Shown here one piece after another: positions 1-5,052 of a stretch of 5,603 bases of DNA. The number at the start of each line of letters is the position of its first letter. The stretch's first letter is position 1. Origin of the DNA: Streptomyces violaceus (GTDB lineage: Bacteria > Actinomycetota > Actinomycetes > Streptomycetales > Streptomycetaceae); assembly GCA_000715635.1 (NCBI GenBank), contig KL569134.1, positions 67,259 to 72,861 of the forward strand. Reading direction: 5' to 3'. The notes under the pieces were generated by a model. That model worked only from the letters and a program-made list of their open reading frames with translations. It did not search any database and was not told where the DNA came from. A program made the translations under genes and the position numbers.

Positions 1-1244
1 TCGTCGCCGTCGTCGTGACCGCCACCGTCGCCGCCGGCGGCATGCGCAGCATCACCTTCGTGCAGGCCTTCCAGTACTGGCTGAAACTCACCGCCCTGCT
101 CGTCCCCGCCCTCTTCCTGGTCCTCGCCTGGCAGAACGACGGGGCCCCGCGCCACGCCTTCGACGAACCGGCCACCTTCCGCGAACAGCGCGTCGTCCGC
201 GTGGACGACAGCATCGCCCTCACGCTCGACCGACCGCTGACGGTCACGGTGACCGGCACCGTGGACGGCCGTACGCACACCGATACCCGCCTCGAACTCC
301 CCGCCGGCACCCACCACATCGAACGGGGCACCGAGCTCACCTTCGCCGCGGGGGCGACCGTACCCGCGGCCGAGCGCAGCGGCGGCGGCGATCTGTCGCC
401 CTCGCAGGACGAGGGCCGCGGGGAACGCCCGCTGTACGCCACCTACGGGCTGATCCTCGCCACGTTCCTCGGCACCATGGGCCTGCCGCACGTCGTGGTC
501 CGCTTCTACACCAGCCCGCACGGCGTCGCCGCCCGCCGCACCACCGTCGCGGTCCTCGGCCTGATCGGCGCCTTCTACCTCCTGCCGCCCGTCTACGGCG
601 CACTCGGCCGCCTCTACGCCCCCGAACTCACCCTCACCGGAGATCCGGACGCCGCCGTCCTGCTGCTGCCCGACCGCATGATCGGGGGAGTGGGCGGGGA
701 CCTGCTGGGCGCACTGGTGGCGGGCGGTGCCTTCGCCGCCTTCCTGTCCACGGCCTCGGGGCTGACCATGGCGGTCGCGGGCGTGCTCACCCAGGACGTC
801 CTGCCGTCCCGGGGCGTACGCCATTTCCGGCTCGGGACGGTCCTCGCCATGGCCGTGCCCCTCGCGGCGAGCGTCCTCGTCGGTGGGCTCCCGGTCGCCG
901 ACGCCGTCGGGCTCGCCTTCGCGGTGTCCGCCTCCTCGTTCTGCCCGCTGCTCGTCCTCGGCATCTGGTGGCGGCGGCTCACCCCGCCCGGCGCGGCCGC
1001 AGGCATGCTGGTCGGCGGCGGCTCCGCCCTGCTCGCCGTCGCCGCGACCATGGCCGGCTACCCGGGCAAGGGCGCGCTGCACGCCCTGCTCGCCTGGCCC
1101 GCCCTGTGGTCGGTACCGCTGAGCTTCCTCACCATGATCCTTGTGTCCCTGGCGACACCCGGCCGGGTGCCCCCGGGTACGGCGGCCGTCCTGGCTCGCT
1201 TCCACCTGCCCGAGGAACTTCGCACGGAGGTGAAGACGCCATGA
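1..1244 (+). CDS. Sodium:solute symporter (ActP-like, SSS family), 5' truncated
   Basis: Membrane symporter that probably couples Na+ (or H+) entry to uptake of a small carboxylate such as acetate. The true substrate cannot be read from sequence. The frame is open from the window edge (first complete codon at base 3), so the start lies outside. About 413 residues are visible against roughly 530-550 for ActP relatives. Counting from the GTG at base 15, hydrophobic segments lie near residues 21-39, 142-160, 176-195, 228-255, 272-293, 296-316, 325-345 and 359-381. The segment GGMRSITFVQAFQYWLK, the GLPHVVVRFYT motif (154-166) and AFLSTASGLTMA (242-253, the helix that carries the sodium-site Ser/Thr in this fold) are typical of the acetate/pyruvate-type branch. 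Residues about 45-138 form a polar, beta-rich insert between two helices, longer than the equivalent loop of E. coli ActP. The stop overlaps the next gene's start (ATGA), implying an operon and translational coupling with the sensor kinase. The family call is firm; the substrate is a guess. Confidence 0.93.
   Translation, partial: VAVVVTATVAAGGMRSITFVQAFQYWLKLTALLVPALFLVLAWQNDGAPRHAFDEPATFREQRVVRVDDSIALTLDRPLTVTVTGTVDGRTHTDTRLELPAGTHHIERGTELTFAAGATVPAAERSGGGDLSPSQDEGRGERPLYATYGLILATFLGTMGLPHVVVRFYTSPHGVAARRTTVAVLGLIGAFYLLPPVYGALGRLYAPELTLTGDPDAAVLLLPDRMIGGVGGDLLGALVAGGAFAAFLSTASGLTMAVAGVLTQDVLPSRGVRHFRLGTVLAMAVPLAASVLVGGLPVADAVGLAFAVSASSFCPLLVLGIWWRRLTPPGAAAGMLVGGGSALLAVAATMAGYPGKGALHALLAWPALWSVPLSFLTMILVSLATPGRVPPGTAAVLARFHLPEELRTEVKTP
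1226..1233 (+). promoter_or_regulatory. Ribosome binding site for the sensor kinase
   Basis: GGAGGTGA lies 7 bases before the ATG at 1241, inside the last codons of the symporter. It is a near-perfect complement to the 16S anti-Shine-Dalgarno sequence. It fixes the kinase start at 1241 and rules out the in-frame open stretch that reaches back to 968 inside the symporter gene. Confidence 0.85.
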
Positions 1245-2446
1245 GCGGATTCCTGGCGGGTCTGTGCGTCGCCGTCCTCCCGGTGCTGGCCGCCGGGGTC
1301 TGGCTGGGCCGGCGCACCGCACGGGCGAAGAGCCTCGGCGGCCTCGGCACCCCCGTCGAGCACGCCACCTTCGAGACCCTGCACACCGCATCCCTCGCCG
1401 CACCCCCGCTGCGGGCCGGCCTGACCGAGGAGACCGCCCGCAAGTCCGCCCGCAAACTGCGCTCCCTGCTCGGCACGGACGCCCTCTGCCTCACGGACCG
1501 CGAGCAGGTCCTGGTCTGGGACGGCGAGGGAGCCCACCACCGCACCGAGATCATGGAACGCCTCGCGGCCGCCCTGGACACGGGCCGCGGCGAGGCCTTC
1601 CGGCTCACCTGCGACATCCTCGACTGCTCGGTGCGCTGGGCGGTCGTCGCCCCGTTCACTGTCGACGACCGTGTGCACGGCGCCCTCGTCGCCTGCGCGC
1701 CCCGTGAGTCGGCGGTTCTGGTCCGGGCGGCCGGTGAGGTGGCCCGCTGGGTGTCCGTCCAACTGGAGCTGGCCGACCTCGACCAGTCCCGCACCCGCCT
1801 CATCGAGGCCGAGATCAAGGCGCTGCGGGCCCAGATCTCCCCGCACTTCATCTTCAACTCGCTCGCGGTGATCGCCTCGTTCGTCCGCACCGACCCCGAG
1901 CGCGCCCGCGAACTGCTCCTGGAATTCGCCGACTTCACCCGCTACTCGTTCCGCAGGCACGGCGACTTCACCGCCCTTGCCGACGAACTCCACGCCATCG
2001 ACCACTATCTGGCGCTCGTGCGGGCACGCTTCGGCGACCGCCTCTCCGTCACCCTCCAGATCGCCCCGGAGGTGCTGCCCGTCGCCCTGCCCTTCCTCTG
2101 CCTCCAGCCGCTCGTCGAGAACGCCGTCAAGCACGGGCTGGAGGGCAAGGCCGACAAATGCCGCATCCAGATCACCGCCCAGGACGCGGGCGCCGAGGCG
2201 CTCGTCGTCATCGAGGACGACGGCGCCGGCATGGACCCCGGCCTGCTGCGCCGTATCCTCGCCCGTGAGGTGAGCCCCTCGGGCGGCATAGGGCTCTCCA
2301 ACGTGGACGACCGGCTCCGCCAGGTCTACGGCGACGACTACGGCCTCGTCATCGAGACCGCAACGGGCGCGGGCATGAAGATCACCGTCCGGATCCCGAA
2401 GTACCAGCCGGGCGTGCACTCGGCGGGCCGGCTGACCCGTGAGTGA
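1241..2446 (+). CDS. LytS/YehU-type sensor histidine kinase
   Basis: Membrane-anchored histidine kinase, 401 residues, expected to autophosphorylate and pass phosphate to a LytTR-type response regulator. Residues 4-22 form a single hydrophobic anchor followed by the basic stop RRTARAK, so most of the protein is cytoplasmic. Residues about 60-180 look like a GAF-type sensory domain (inference; predicted alternating strands, with Cys83, Cys124 and Cys129). A short helical linker (175-197) leads to the His_kinase domain of the LytS family: QISPHFIFNSL with His202 as phosphoacceptor, then the conserved RYSFRR and YLALVRARFGDRL blocks. The ATPase domain follows, with N-box LVENAVKHGL (Asn294), DDGAGM (326-331) and GGIGLSNVDDRLR (348-360). 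The start is set by the strong RBS and the ATGA overlap with the symporter, which suggests the kinase senses the transported solute or the transporter's state. No regulator gene follows; the next gene is convergent. The class is certain; the signal is unknown. Confidence 0.95.
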   Translation: MSGFLAGLCVAVLPVLAAGVWLGRRTARAKSLGGLGTPVEHATFETLHTASLAAPPLRAGLTEETARKSARKLRSLLGTDALCLTDREQVLVWDGEGAHHRTEIMERLAAALDTGRGEAFRLTCDILDCSVRWAVVAPFTVDDRVHGALVACAPRESAVLVRAAGEVARWVSVQLELADLDQSRTRLIEAEIKALRAQISPHFIFNSLAVIASFVRTDPERARELLLEFADFTRYSFRRHGDFTALADELHAIDHYLALVRARFGDRLSVTLQIAPEVLPVALPFLCLQPLVENAVKHGLEGKADKCRIQITAQDAGAEALVVIEDDGAGMDPGLLRRILAREVSPSGGIGLSNVDDRLRQVYGDDYGLVIETATGAGMKITVRIPKYQPGVHSAGRLTRE

Positions 2447-2450
2447 GCCG

Positions 2451-2630
2451 TCAGGTACTGCGTGTGGTGACCACCAATCCCAAGGTGATCAGGCCCAGGA
2501 CGACCCAGCCGAACCACAGCCAGCCGTTGCTCCCCAGCGCCACCGTGTAGCCCGTCACCACGACGAGGCCGCCGACGGTGAGCACTCCCATGGTCTTGGT
2601 CGAGTTTGAACCGTTCGTGGAACCGGGCAT
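2451..2630 (-). CDS. Small two-helix membrane protein, 59 aa, function unknown
   Basis: I do not recognise this protein. It has a short polar Ser/Asn/Thr-rich N-terminus (residues 1-13), a hydrophobic segment at 15-33, a tight SNG turn, and a second hydrophobic segment at 36-54 that includes WLWFGW, ending in TTRST. This predicts a helical hairpin with both ends on the same side of the membrane. The start is ATG at 2630 because GAGGAGGG sits 7 bases upstream; in-frame starts further upstream at 2663 and 2690 would add a polar tail and lack such a site. It lies 80 bases after the CtaG-like gene on the same strand with no visible terminator, so cotranscription is likely. That hints at a role near the cytochrome oxidase or its assembly, but this is inference from position only. 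It ends 4 bases from the convergent sensor kinase gene. Confidence 0.72.
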   Translation of the reverse strand: MPGSTNGSNSTKTMGVLTVGGLVVVTGYTVALGSNGWLWFGWVVLGLITLGLVVTTRST

Positions 2631-2637
2631 CGCAACA

Positions 2638-2645
2638 CCCTCCTC
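2638..2645 (-). promoter_or_regulatory. Ribosome binding site for the small membrane protein
   Basis: On the minus strand GAGGAGGG precedes the ATG at 2630 with a 7-base spacer. This is the main evidence that the 59-residue frame is a real gene and that it starts at the inner methionine. Confidence 0.75.
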
Positions 2646-2710
2646 GTGGTCCGATGCCTCCATGGTGCCTGGTGGACGCCCGGCGCGCACGGTCCTTACG
2701 AGAGCGGGCT

Positions 2711-3661
2711 TCAGCGCCCCTGCGCGTTCAACGAGGCCAGATAGGCGTTGTACGCCTCCAGCTCCTTGTCGCCGTCACGGTCGGCGGCCCGGTCCGTGCG
2801 CCTGGCCTGGCGCTGGTCGGAGGCGTACCACTGGAACAGCAGCGCGACCAGCACCAGCACGGACGGGATCTCGCTGAACGCCCAGGCGATGCCGCCCGCC
2901 GCGTTCTGGTCGGCGAGTGCCTCGATGCCGAGCGAGGCGGGCGGGTTCTCGAACGTCCCGACCATCGGCTCGGACGCCATCATCAGCGCGATCCCGAAGA
3001 ACGCGTGGAACGGCATGCCCGCGAACAGCTCCAGCATCCGCATCAGGTAGCCGGGGCGGTGCGGCCCCGGGTCCACGCCCATGATCGGCCAGAAGAACAC
3101 CAGGCCGACGGCGAAGAAGTGCACCATCATCGCGATGTGCCCCGGCTTGGAACCCATCAGAGTGTCGAAGAGCGGCGTGAAGTAGAGCCCGTACAGGCTC
3201 GCGATGAACAGCGGGATCGTGAACGCCGGGTGCGTGATGATCCGCATATACCGGCTGTGCAGGAACATCAGCAGCAGCTCACGGGGGCCCTTGCGCCCGC
3301 GGCCCGCCGTCGGCAGCGCGCGCAGCGCCAGCGTGATCGGGGCGCCGAGCAGGATGAGGATCGGCGACACCATGCTGATCACCATGTGCTGCACCATGTG
3401 CACGCTGAACATGACCATGCCGTAGTCGTTCAGCCGGGTGCACATCATGAGCGCGATGGTCAGCACACCGACGACGAAGGCGACCGTCCGCCCCACGGGC
3501 CACTTGTCCCCGCGCCGCACCAGCCGCACGACACCCCACCCGTACAGCCCCAGACCGACCAGGCAGGCGACGAGAAAGAACGGGTCCGCCGACCACTCCA
3601 GCCCTCGTCCCAGCGTGAACGGCGGCAGATCCATGGTCATGCCGTGCCCGCTGTGATCCAT
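2711..3661 (-). CDS. Cytochrome c oxidase assembly protein, CtaG family (Caa3_CtaG)
   Basis: Integral membrane protein of 316 residues, expected to help assemble the haem-copper cytochrome c oxidase, probably in supplying or inserting copper. Seven hydrophobic segments lie near residues 27-46, 57-75, 83-113, 144-165, 176-196, 211-229 and 257-278. Histidines and methionines in or near these helices fit the family: VHMVQHM (His88, His92), THP (His144), MVHFFAVG (His181) and MPFHAFFG (His219). The N-terminus, MDHSGHGMTMD, packs His3, His6, Met8 and Met10 and resembles metal-binding tails. The charged C-terminus (280-316) is probably cytoplasmic. The start at 3661 is supported by AGGAG at 3670-3674 with an 8-base spacer; Met8 and Met10 are possible but weaker starts. 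The 59-residue membrane protein follows 80 bases downstream, probably in the same operon. A terminator for the upstream pfkA lies only about 57 bases before this start, so the gene is likely to have its own promoter in the leader. Confidence 0.92.
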   Translation of the reverse strand: MDHSGHGMTMDLPPFTLGRGLEWSADPFFLVACLVGLGLYGWGVVRLVRRGDKWPVGRTVAFVVGVLTIALMMCTRLNDYGMVMFSVHMVQHMVISMVSPILILLGAPITLALRALPTAGRGRKGPRELLLMFLHSRYMRIITHPAFTIPLFIASLYGLYFTPLFDTLMGSKPGHIAMMVHFFAVGLVFFWPIMGVDPGPHRPGYLMRMLELFAGMPFHAFFGIALMMASEPMVGTFENPPASLGIEALADQNAAGGIAWAFSEIPSVLVLVALLFQWYASDQRQARRTDRAADRDGDKELEAYNAYLASLNAQGR

Positions 3662-3669
3662 TCCGCCGG

Positions 3670-3674
3670 CTCCT
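3670..3674 (-). promoter_or_regulatory. Ribosome binding site for the CtaG-like gene
   Basis: AGGAG on the minus strand, 8 bases before the ATG at 3661. It supports starting at the outermost methionine, so the His/Met-rich N-terminus is translated. Confidence 0.6.
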
Positions 3675-3717
3675 GTTTCGTGGGGGTGTGCAGCAATCTG
3701 TCCGCCCCAAGACTAGA

Positions 3718-3751
3718 ACTGCCCCCGGTCGCGGTTACGACCGGGGGCAGT
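3718..3751 (-). terminator. Perfect 14-bp hairpin, probable terminator of pfkA
   Basis: ACTGCCCCCGGTCG (3718-3731) and CGACCGGGGGCAGT (3738-3751) are perfect reverse complements around a 6-base loop. The stem has ten G:C and four A:T pairs. It lies about 70 bases after the pfkA stop and, read on the minus strand, is followed by TTCTAGTCTTGG: some T residues but no true T tract, which is common for Streptomyces terminators. It also sits upstream of the CtaG-like gene, so it separates the two units. It could also act on any plus-strand transcript, but there is no plus-strand gene nearby to need it. Confidence 0.82.
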
Positions 3752-3754
3752 ACG

Positions 3755-3806
3755 GTGCCCTAGGGGCGCGGGGAACTGCGCGACAAGCCACACACGACCC
3801 GCAGCC
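3755..3806. repeat. Dispersed Streptomyces intergenic repeat (single copy here)
   Basis: The stretch containing CCCTAGGGGCGCGGGGAACT, then GCGCGACAAGCCACACACGA and CCGCAGCC, matches from memory a sequence that recurs in intergenic gaps of many Streptomyces genomes. It contains a small palindrome, CCCTAGGG (3758-3765), and CTGCG (3776-3780) facing CGCAG (3800-3804), so the RNA could fold. It lies between the pfkA stop and the terminator hairpin and would therefore be part of the pfkA 3' untranslated RNA. The family identification rests on recall, not on an alignment, and no second copy is present in this window. Its function is unknown to me. Confidence 0.6.
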
Positions 3807-3823
3807 GGCAGATCAGCACAGCC

Positions 3824-4849
3824 TCAGAGAACACACTCCGCCTCGTCGTACCGATCCTCCGGCACGGTCTTCAGCGTCTTCACGGCCTCGGCCAGCGACA
3901 CCATCACGATGTCGGTCCCCCGCAGCGCGGTCATCTGCCCGAACTCACCCCGGTGCACGGCCTCCACCGCATGCCACCCGAACCGCGTGGCCAGCACCCG
4001 GTCATAGGCGGTCGGCGTCCCACCGCGCTGCACATGCCCGAGAATGACGGGCCGGGCTTCCTTCCCCAGTCGCCCTTCCAGCTCCACGGACAGCTGCCGC
4101 GCGATCCCGGCGAACCGCTCGTGCCCGTAGATGTCCTTGCCGCCCTCGTCGAACTCCATGCTCCCGGCGCGGGGCTTGGCCCCCTCCGCCGCGACGACGA
4201 TCGCGAAGCGCTTACCCGCCTCGAACCGCGCGCCGACCCGCCGGGTCAGCTCCTCTATGTCGAAGGGCCGTTCGGGAACGACGATGGCGTGCGCGCCGGC
4301 CGCCATGCCGGAGTGCAGCGCGATCCAGCCGGTGTGCCGACCCATGACCTCGACGACCAGGACCCGCTGGTGGGACTCGGCCGTGGTCTTCAGCCGGTCG
4401 AGTGCCTCGGTCGCCACCCCCACGGCCGTGTCGAAGCCGAACGTGACGTCCGTGACCGCGATGTCGTTGTCGATGGTCTTCGGCACACCCACGACGGGCA
4501 GACCGCTGTCCGACATCAGCCGGGCGGCCTTGAGCGTGCCCTCACCGCCGATGGGGATGATCGCGTCGAGGCCGAGCTCATCGACATGGCCCTTGGCCCG
4601 CTCCACACCGTCCCGCAGATGGGAGGGCTGGACCCGGGAGGACCCGAGAATCGTGCCGCCGCGGGCGAGGATGCCGCCCACCGCGTCGAGGTCGAGCTTG
4701 AGGTAGTCGCACTCCAGGAGGCCCTTCCAGCCGTCCCGGAAGCCGATGACCTCGTCGCCGTGGTCCACGACGGCGCGGTGTACGACGGACCGGATGACGG
4801 CGTTCAGGCCGGGGCAGTCGCCGCCGGACGTGAGGACACCAATACGCAT
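3824..4849 (-). CDS. pfkA: 6-phosphofructokinase, probably ATP-dependent
   Basis: Cytosolic enzyme of glycolysis that phosphorylates fructose 6-phosphate to fructose 1,6-bisphosphate. It has 341 residues, the usual length for actinobacterial PfkA (E. coli PfkA has about 320). Motifs in order: TSGGDCPGLNAVIR (7-20, nucleotide-binding glycine loop), GGTILGSSR (64-72), IGGEGTL (100-106), PKTIDND (123-129) with the catalytic base Asp127 and Asp129, AESHQR (157-162, Arg162 contacts sugar phosphate), VEVMGRHTGW (166-175), AEG (221-223) and GHVQRGGTP (271-279). Numbering matches E. coli PfkA up to about residue 222. Gly104 favours ATP as donor, while Lys124 is the residue found in pyrophosphate-using relatives; this mix is known in actinomycete ATP enzymes. 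Start: ATG at 4849, giving the canonical MRIGVLTSGGD; GAGAAGG lies 11 bases upstream. The in-frame GTG at 4891 would add 14 residues the family lacks. Probably monocistronic, with its own terminator downstream. Confidence 0.96.
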   Translation of the reverse strand: MRIGVLTSGGDCPGLNAVIRSVVHRAVVDHGDEVIGFRDGWKGLLECDYLKLDLDAVGGILARGGTILGSSRVQPSHLRDGVERAKGHVDELGLDAIIPIGGEGTLKAARLMSDSGLPVVGVPKTIDNDIAVTDVTFGFDTAVGVATEALDRLKTTAESHQRVLVVEVMGRHTGWIALHSGMAAGAHAIVVPERPFDIEELTRRVGARFEAGKRFAIVVAAEGAKPRAGSMEFDEGGKDIYGHERFAGIARQLSVELEGRLGKEARPVILGHVQRGGTPTAYDRVLATRFGWHAVEAVHRGEFGQMTALRGTDIVMVSLAEAVKTLKTVPEDRYDEAECVL

Positions 4850-4882
4850 AGCCCGAAATACCTTCTCAACGTGGGCCGGGGA

Positions 4883-4900
4883 CCGGACCACGTTGTCCGG
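4883..4900. other. Short inverted repeat in the pfkA leader
   Basis: CCGGAC (4883-4888) and GTCCGG (4895-4900) form a perfect 6-bp stem around a 6-base loop, 34 to 51 bases before the pfkA start. It could be a leader hairpin or an operator half-site pair. In DNA this GC-rich a six-base match can arise by chance, so I only record it. Confidence 0.3.
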
Positions 4901-4914
4901 CTCGAATTCCCGCC

Positions 4915-4944
4915 ACCCTAGCGTCAGGAAGGGGCGGGACCGAA
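4915..4944 (-). promoter_or_regulatory. Possible promoter of pfkA
   Basis: On the minus strand TAGGGT (4915-4920) fits the Streptomyces vegetative -10 pattern TAgRRT. TTCGGT (4939-4944) lies 18 bases upstream as a weak -35 element. Transcription would begin near 4908, giving a leader of about 60 bases that contains the small inverted repeat. The -35 match is poor, so this is a tentative call. Confidence 0.3.
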
Positions 4945-5052
4945 CCGCACGTCCGCCTGCTGGACTACCCCGCTCACCTGTGCGGATGTGCCGTCAGACG
5001 GGCTGTTGACCAGCAGGTTGACGCGTACCTCGGGCAGGCTGCGACGCAGTGC

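Larger units (their letters stand above)
4850..5052. other. Gap between gatD and pfkA
   Basis: About 200 bases without a conventional gene. It holds the pfkA leader and candidate promoter on the left. On the right, the minus strand stays open in the gatD frame for 42 codons after the gatD stop, ending at TGA (4924-4926), with no ATG and no RBS. GTTGAC occurs twice 12 bases apart (5005-5010 and 5017-5022). I see no clear terminator for gatD here; the nearest structure is a small inverted repeat overlapping the end of the gatD coding region. Confidence 0.5.

Noticed and set aside
968..1240. Upstream extension of the kinase frame inside the symporter gene
   Set aside because: The extension is Arg/Pro/Ala-rich with no motif, while GGAGGTGA and the ATGA overlap fix the start at 1241.
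1058..2419. Open frame of 453 codons on the minus strand, opposite the kinase and the end of the symporter
   Set aside because: It mirrors a gene with clear kinase motifs. Its Gly/Asp/Val-rich translation has no recognisable motif, as expected for the antisense of GC-rich coding DNA.
2465..2476. TGGTGACCACCA near the kinase/small-gene junction as a terminator
   Set aside because: Only four pairs can form with a usable loop, no T tract follows, and it lies within the end of the small gene's coding region.
2631..2690. Longer 79-residue version of the small membrane protein
   Set aside because: The strong RBS is placed for the ATG at 2630, and it would lie inside the longer version's coding region.
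2606..3763. Plus-strand open frame of 385 codons opposite the CtaG-like gene
   Set aside because: The Arg/His/Gln-rich, low-complexity translation is typical antisense. It also runs through the terminator hairpin and the small-gene RBS region.
4850..4891. Upstream GTG start for pfkA adding 14 residues
   Set aside because: The family starts at MRIGVLTSGGD or close to it. The added residues have no family match and would use up the leader and its RBS.
3953..4921. Plus-strand open frame of 322 codons opposite pfkA
   Set aside because: The minus strand carries complete PFK motifs. This frame has no motif and ends in the pfkA leader.
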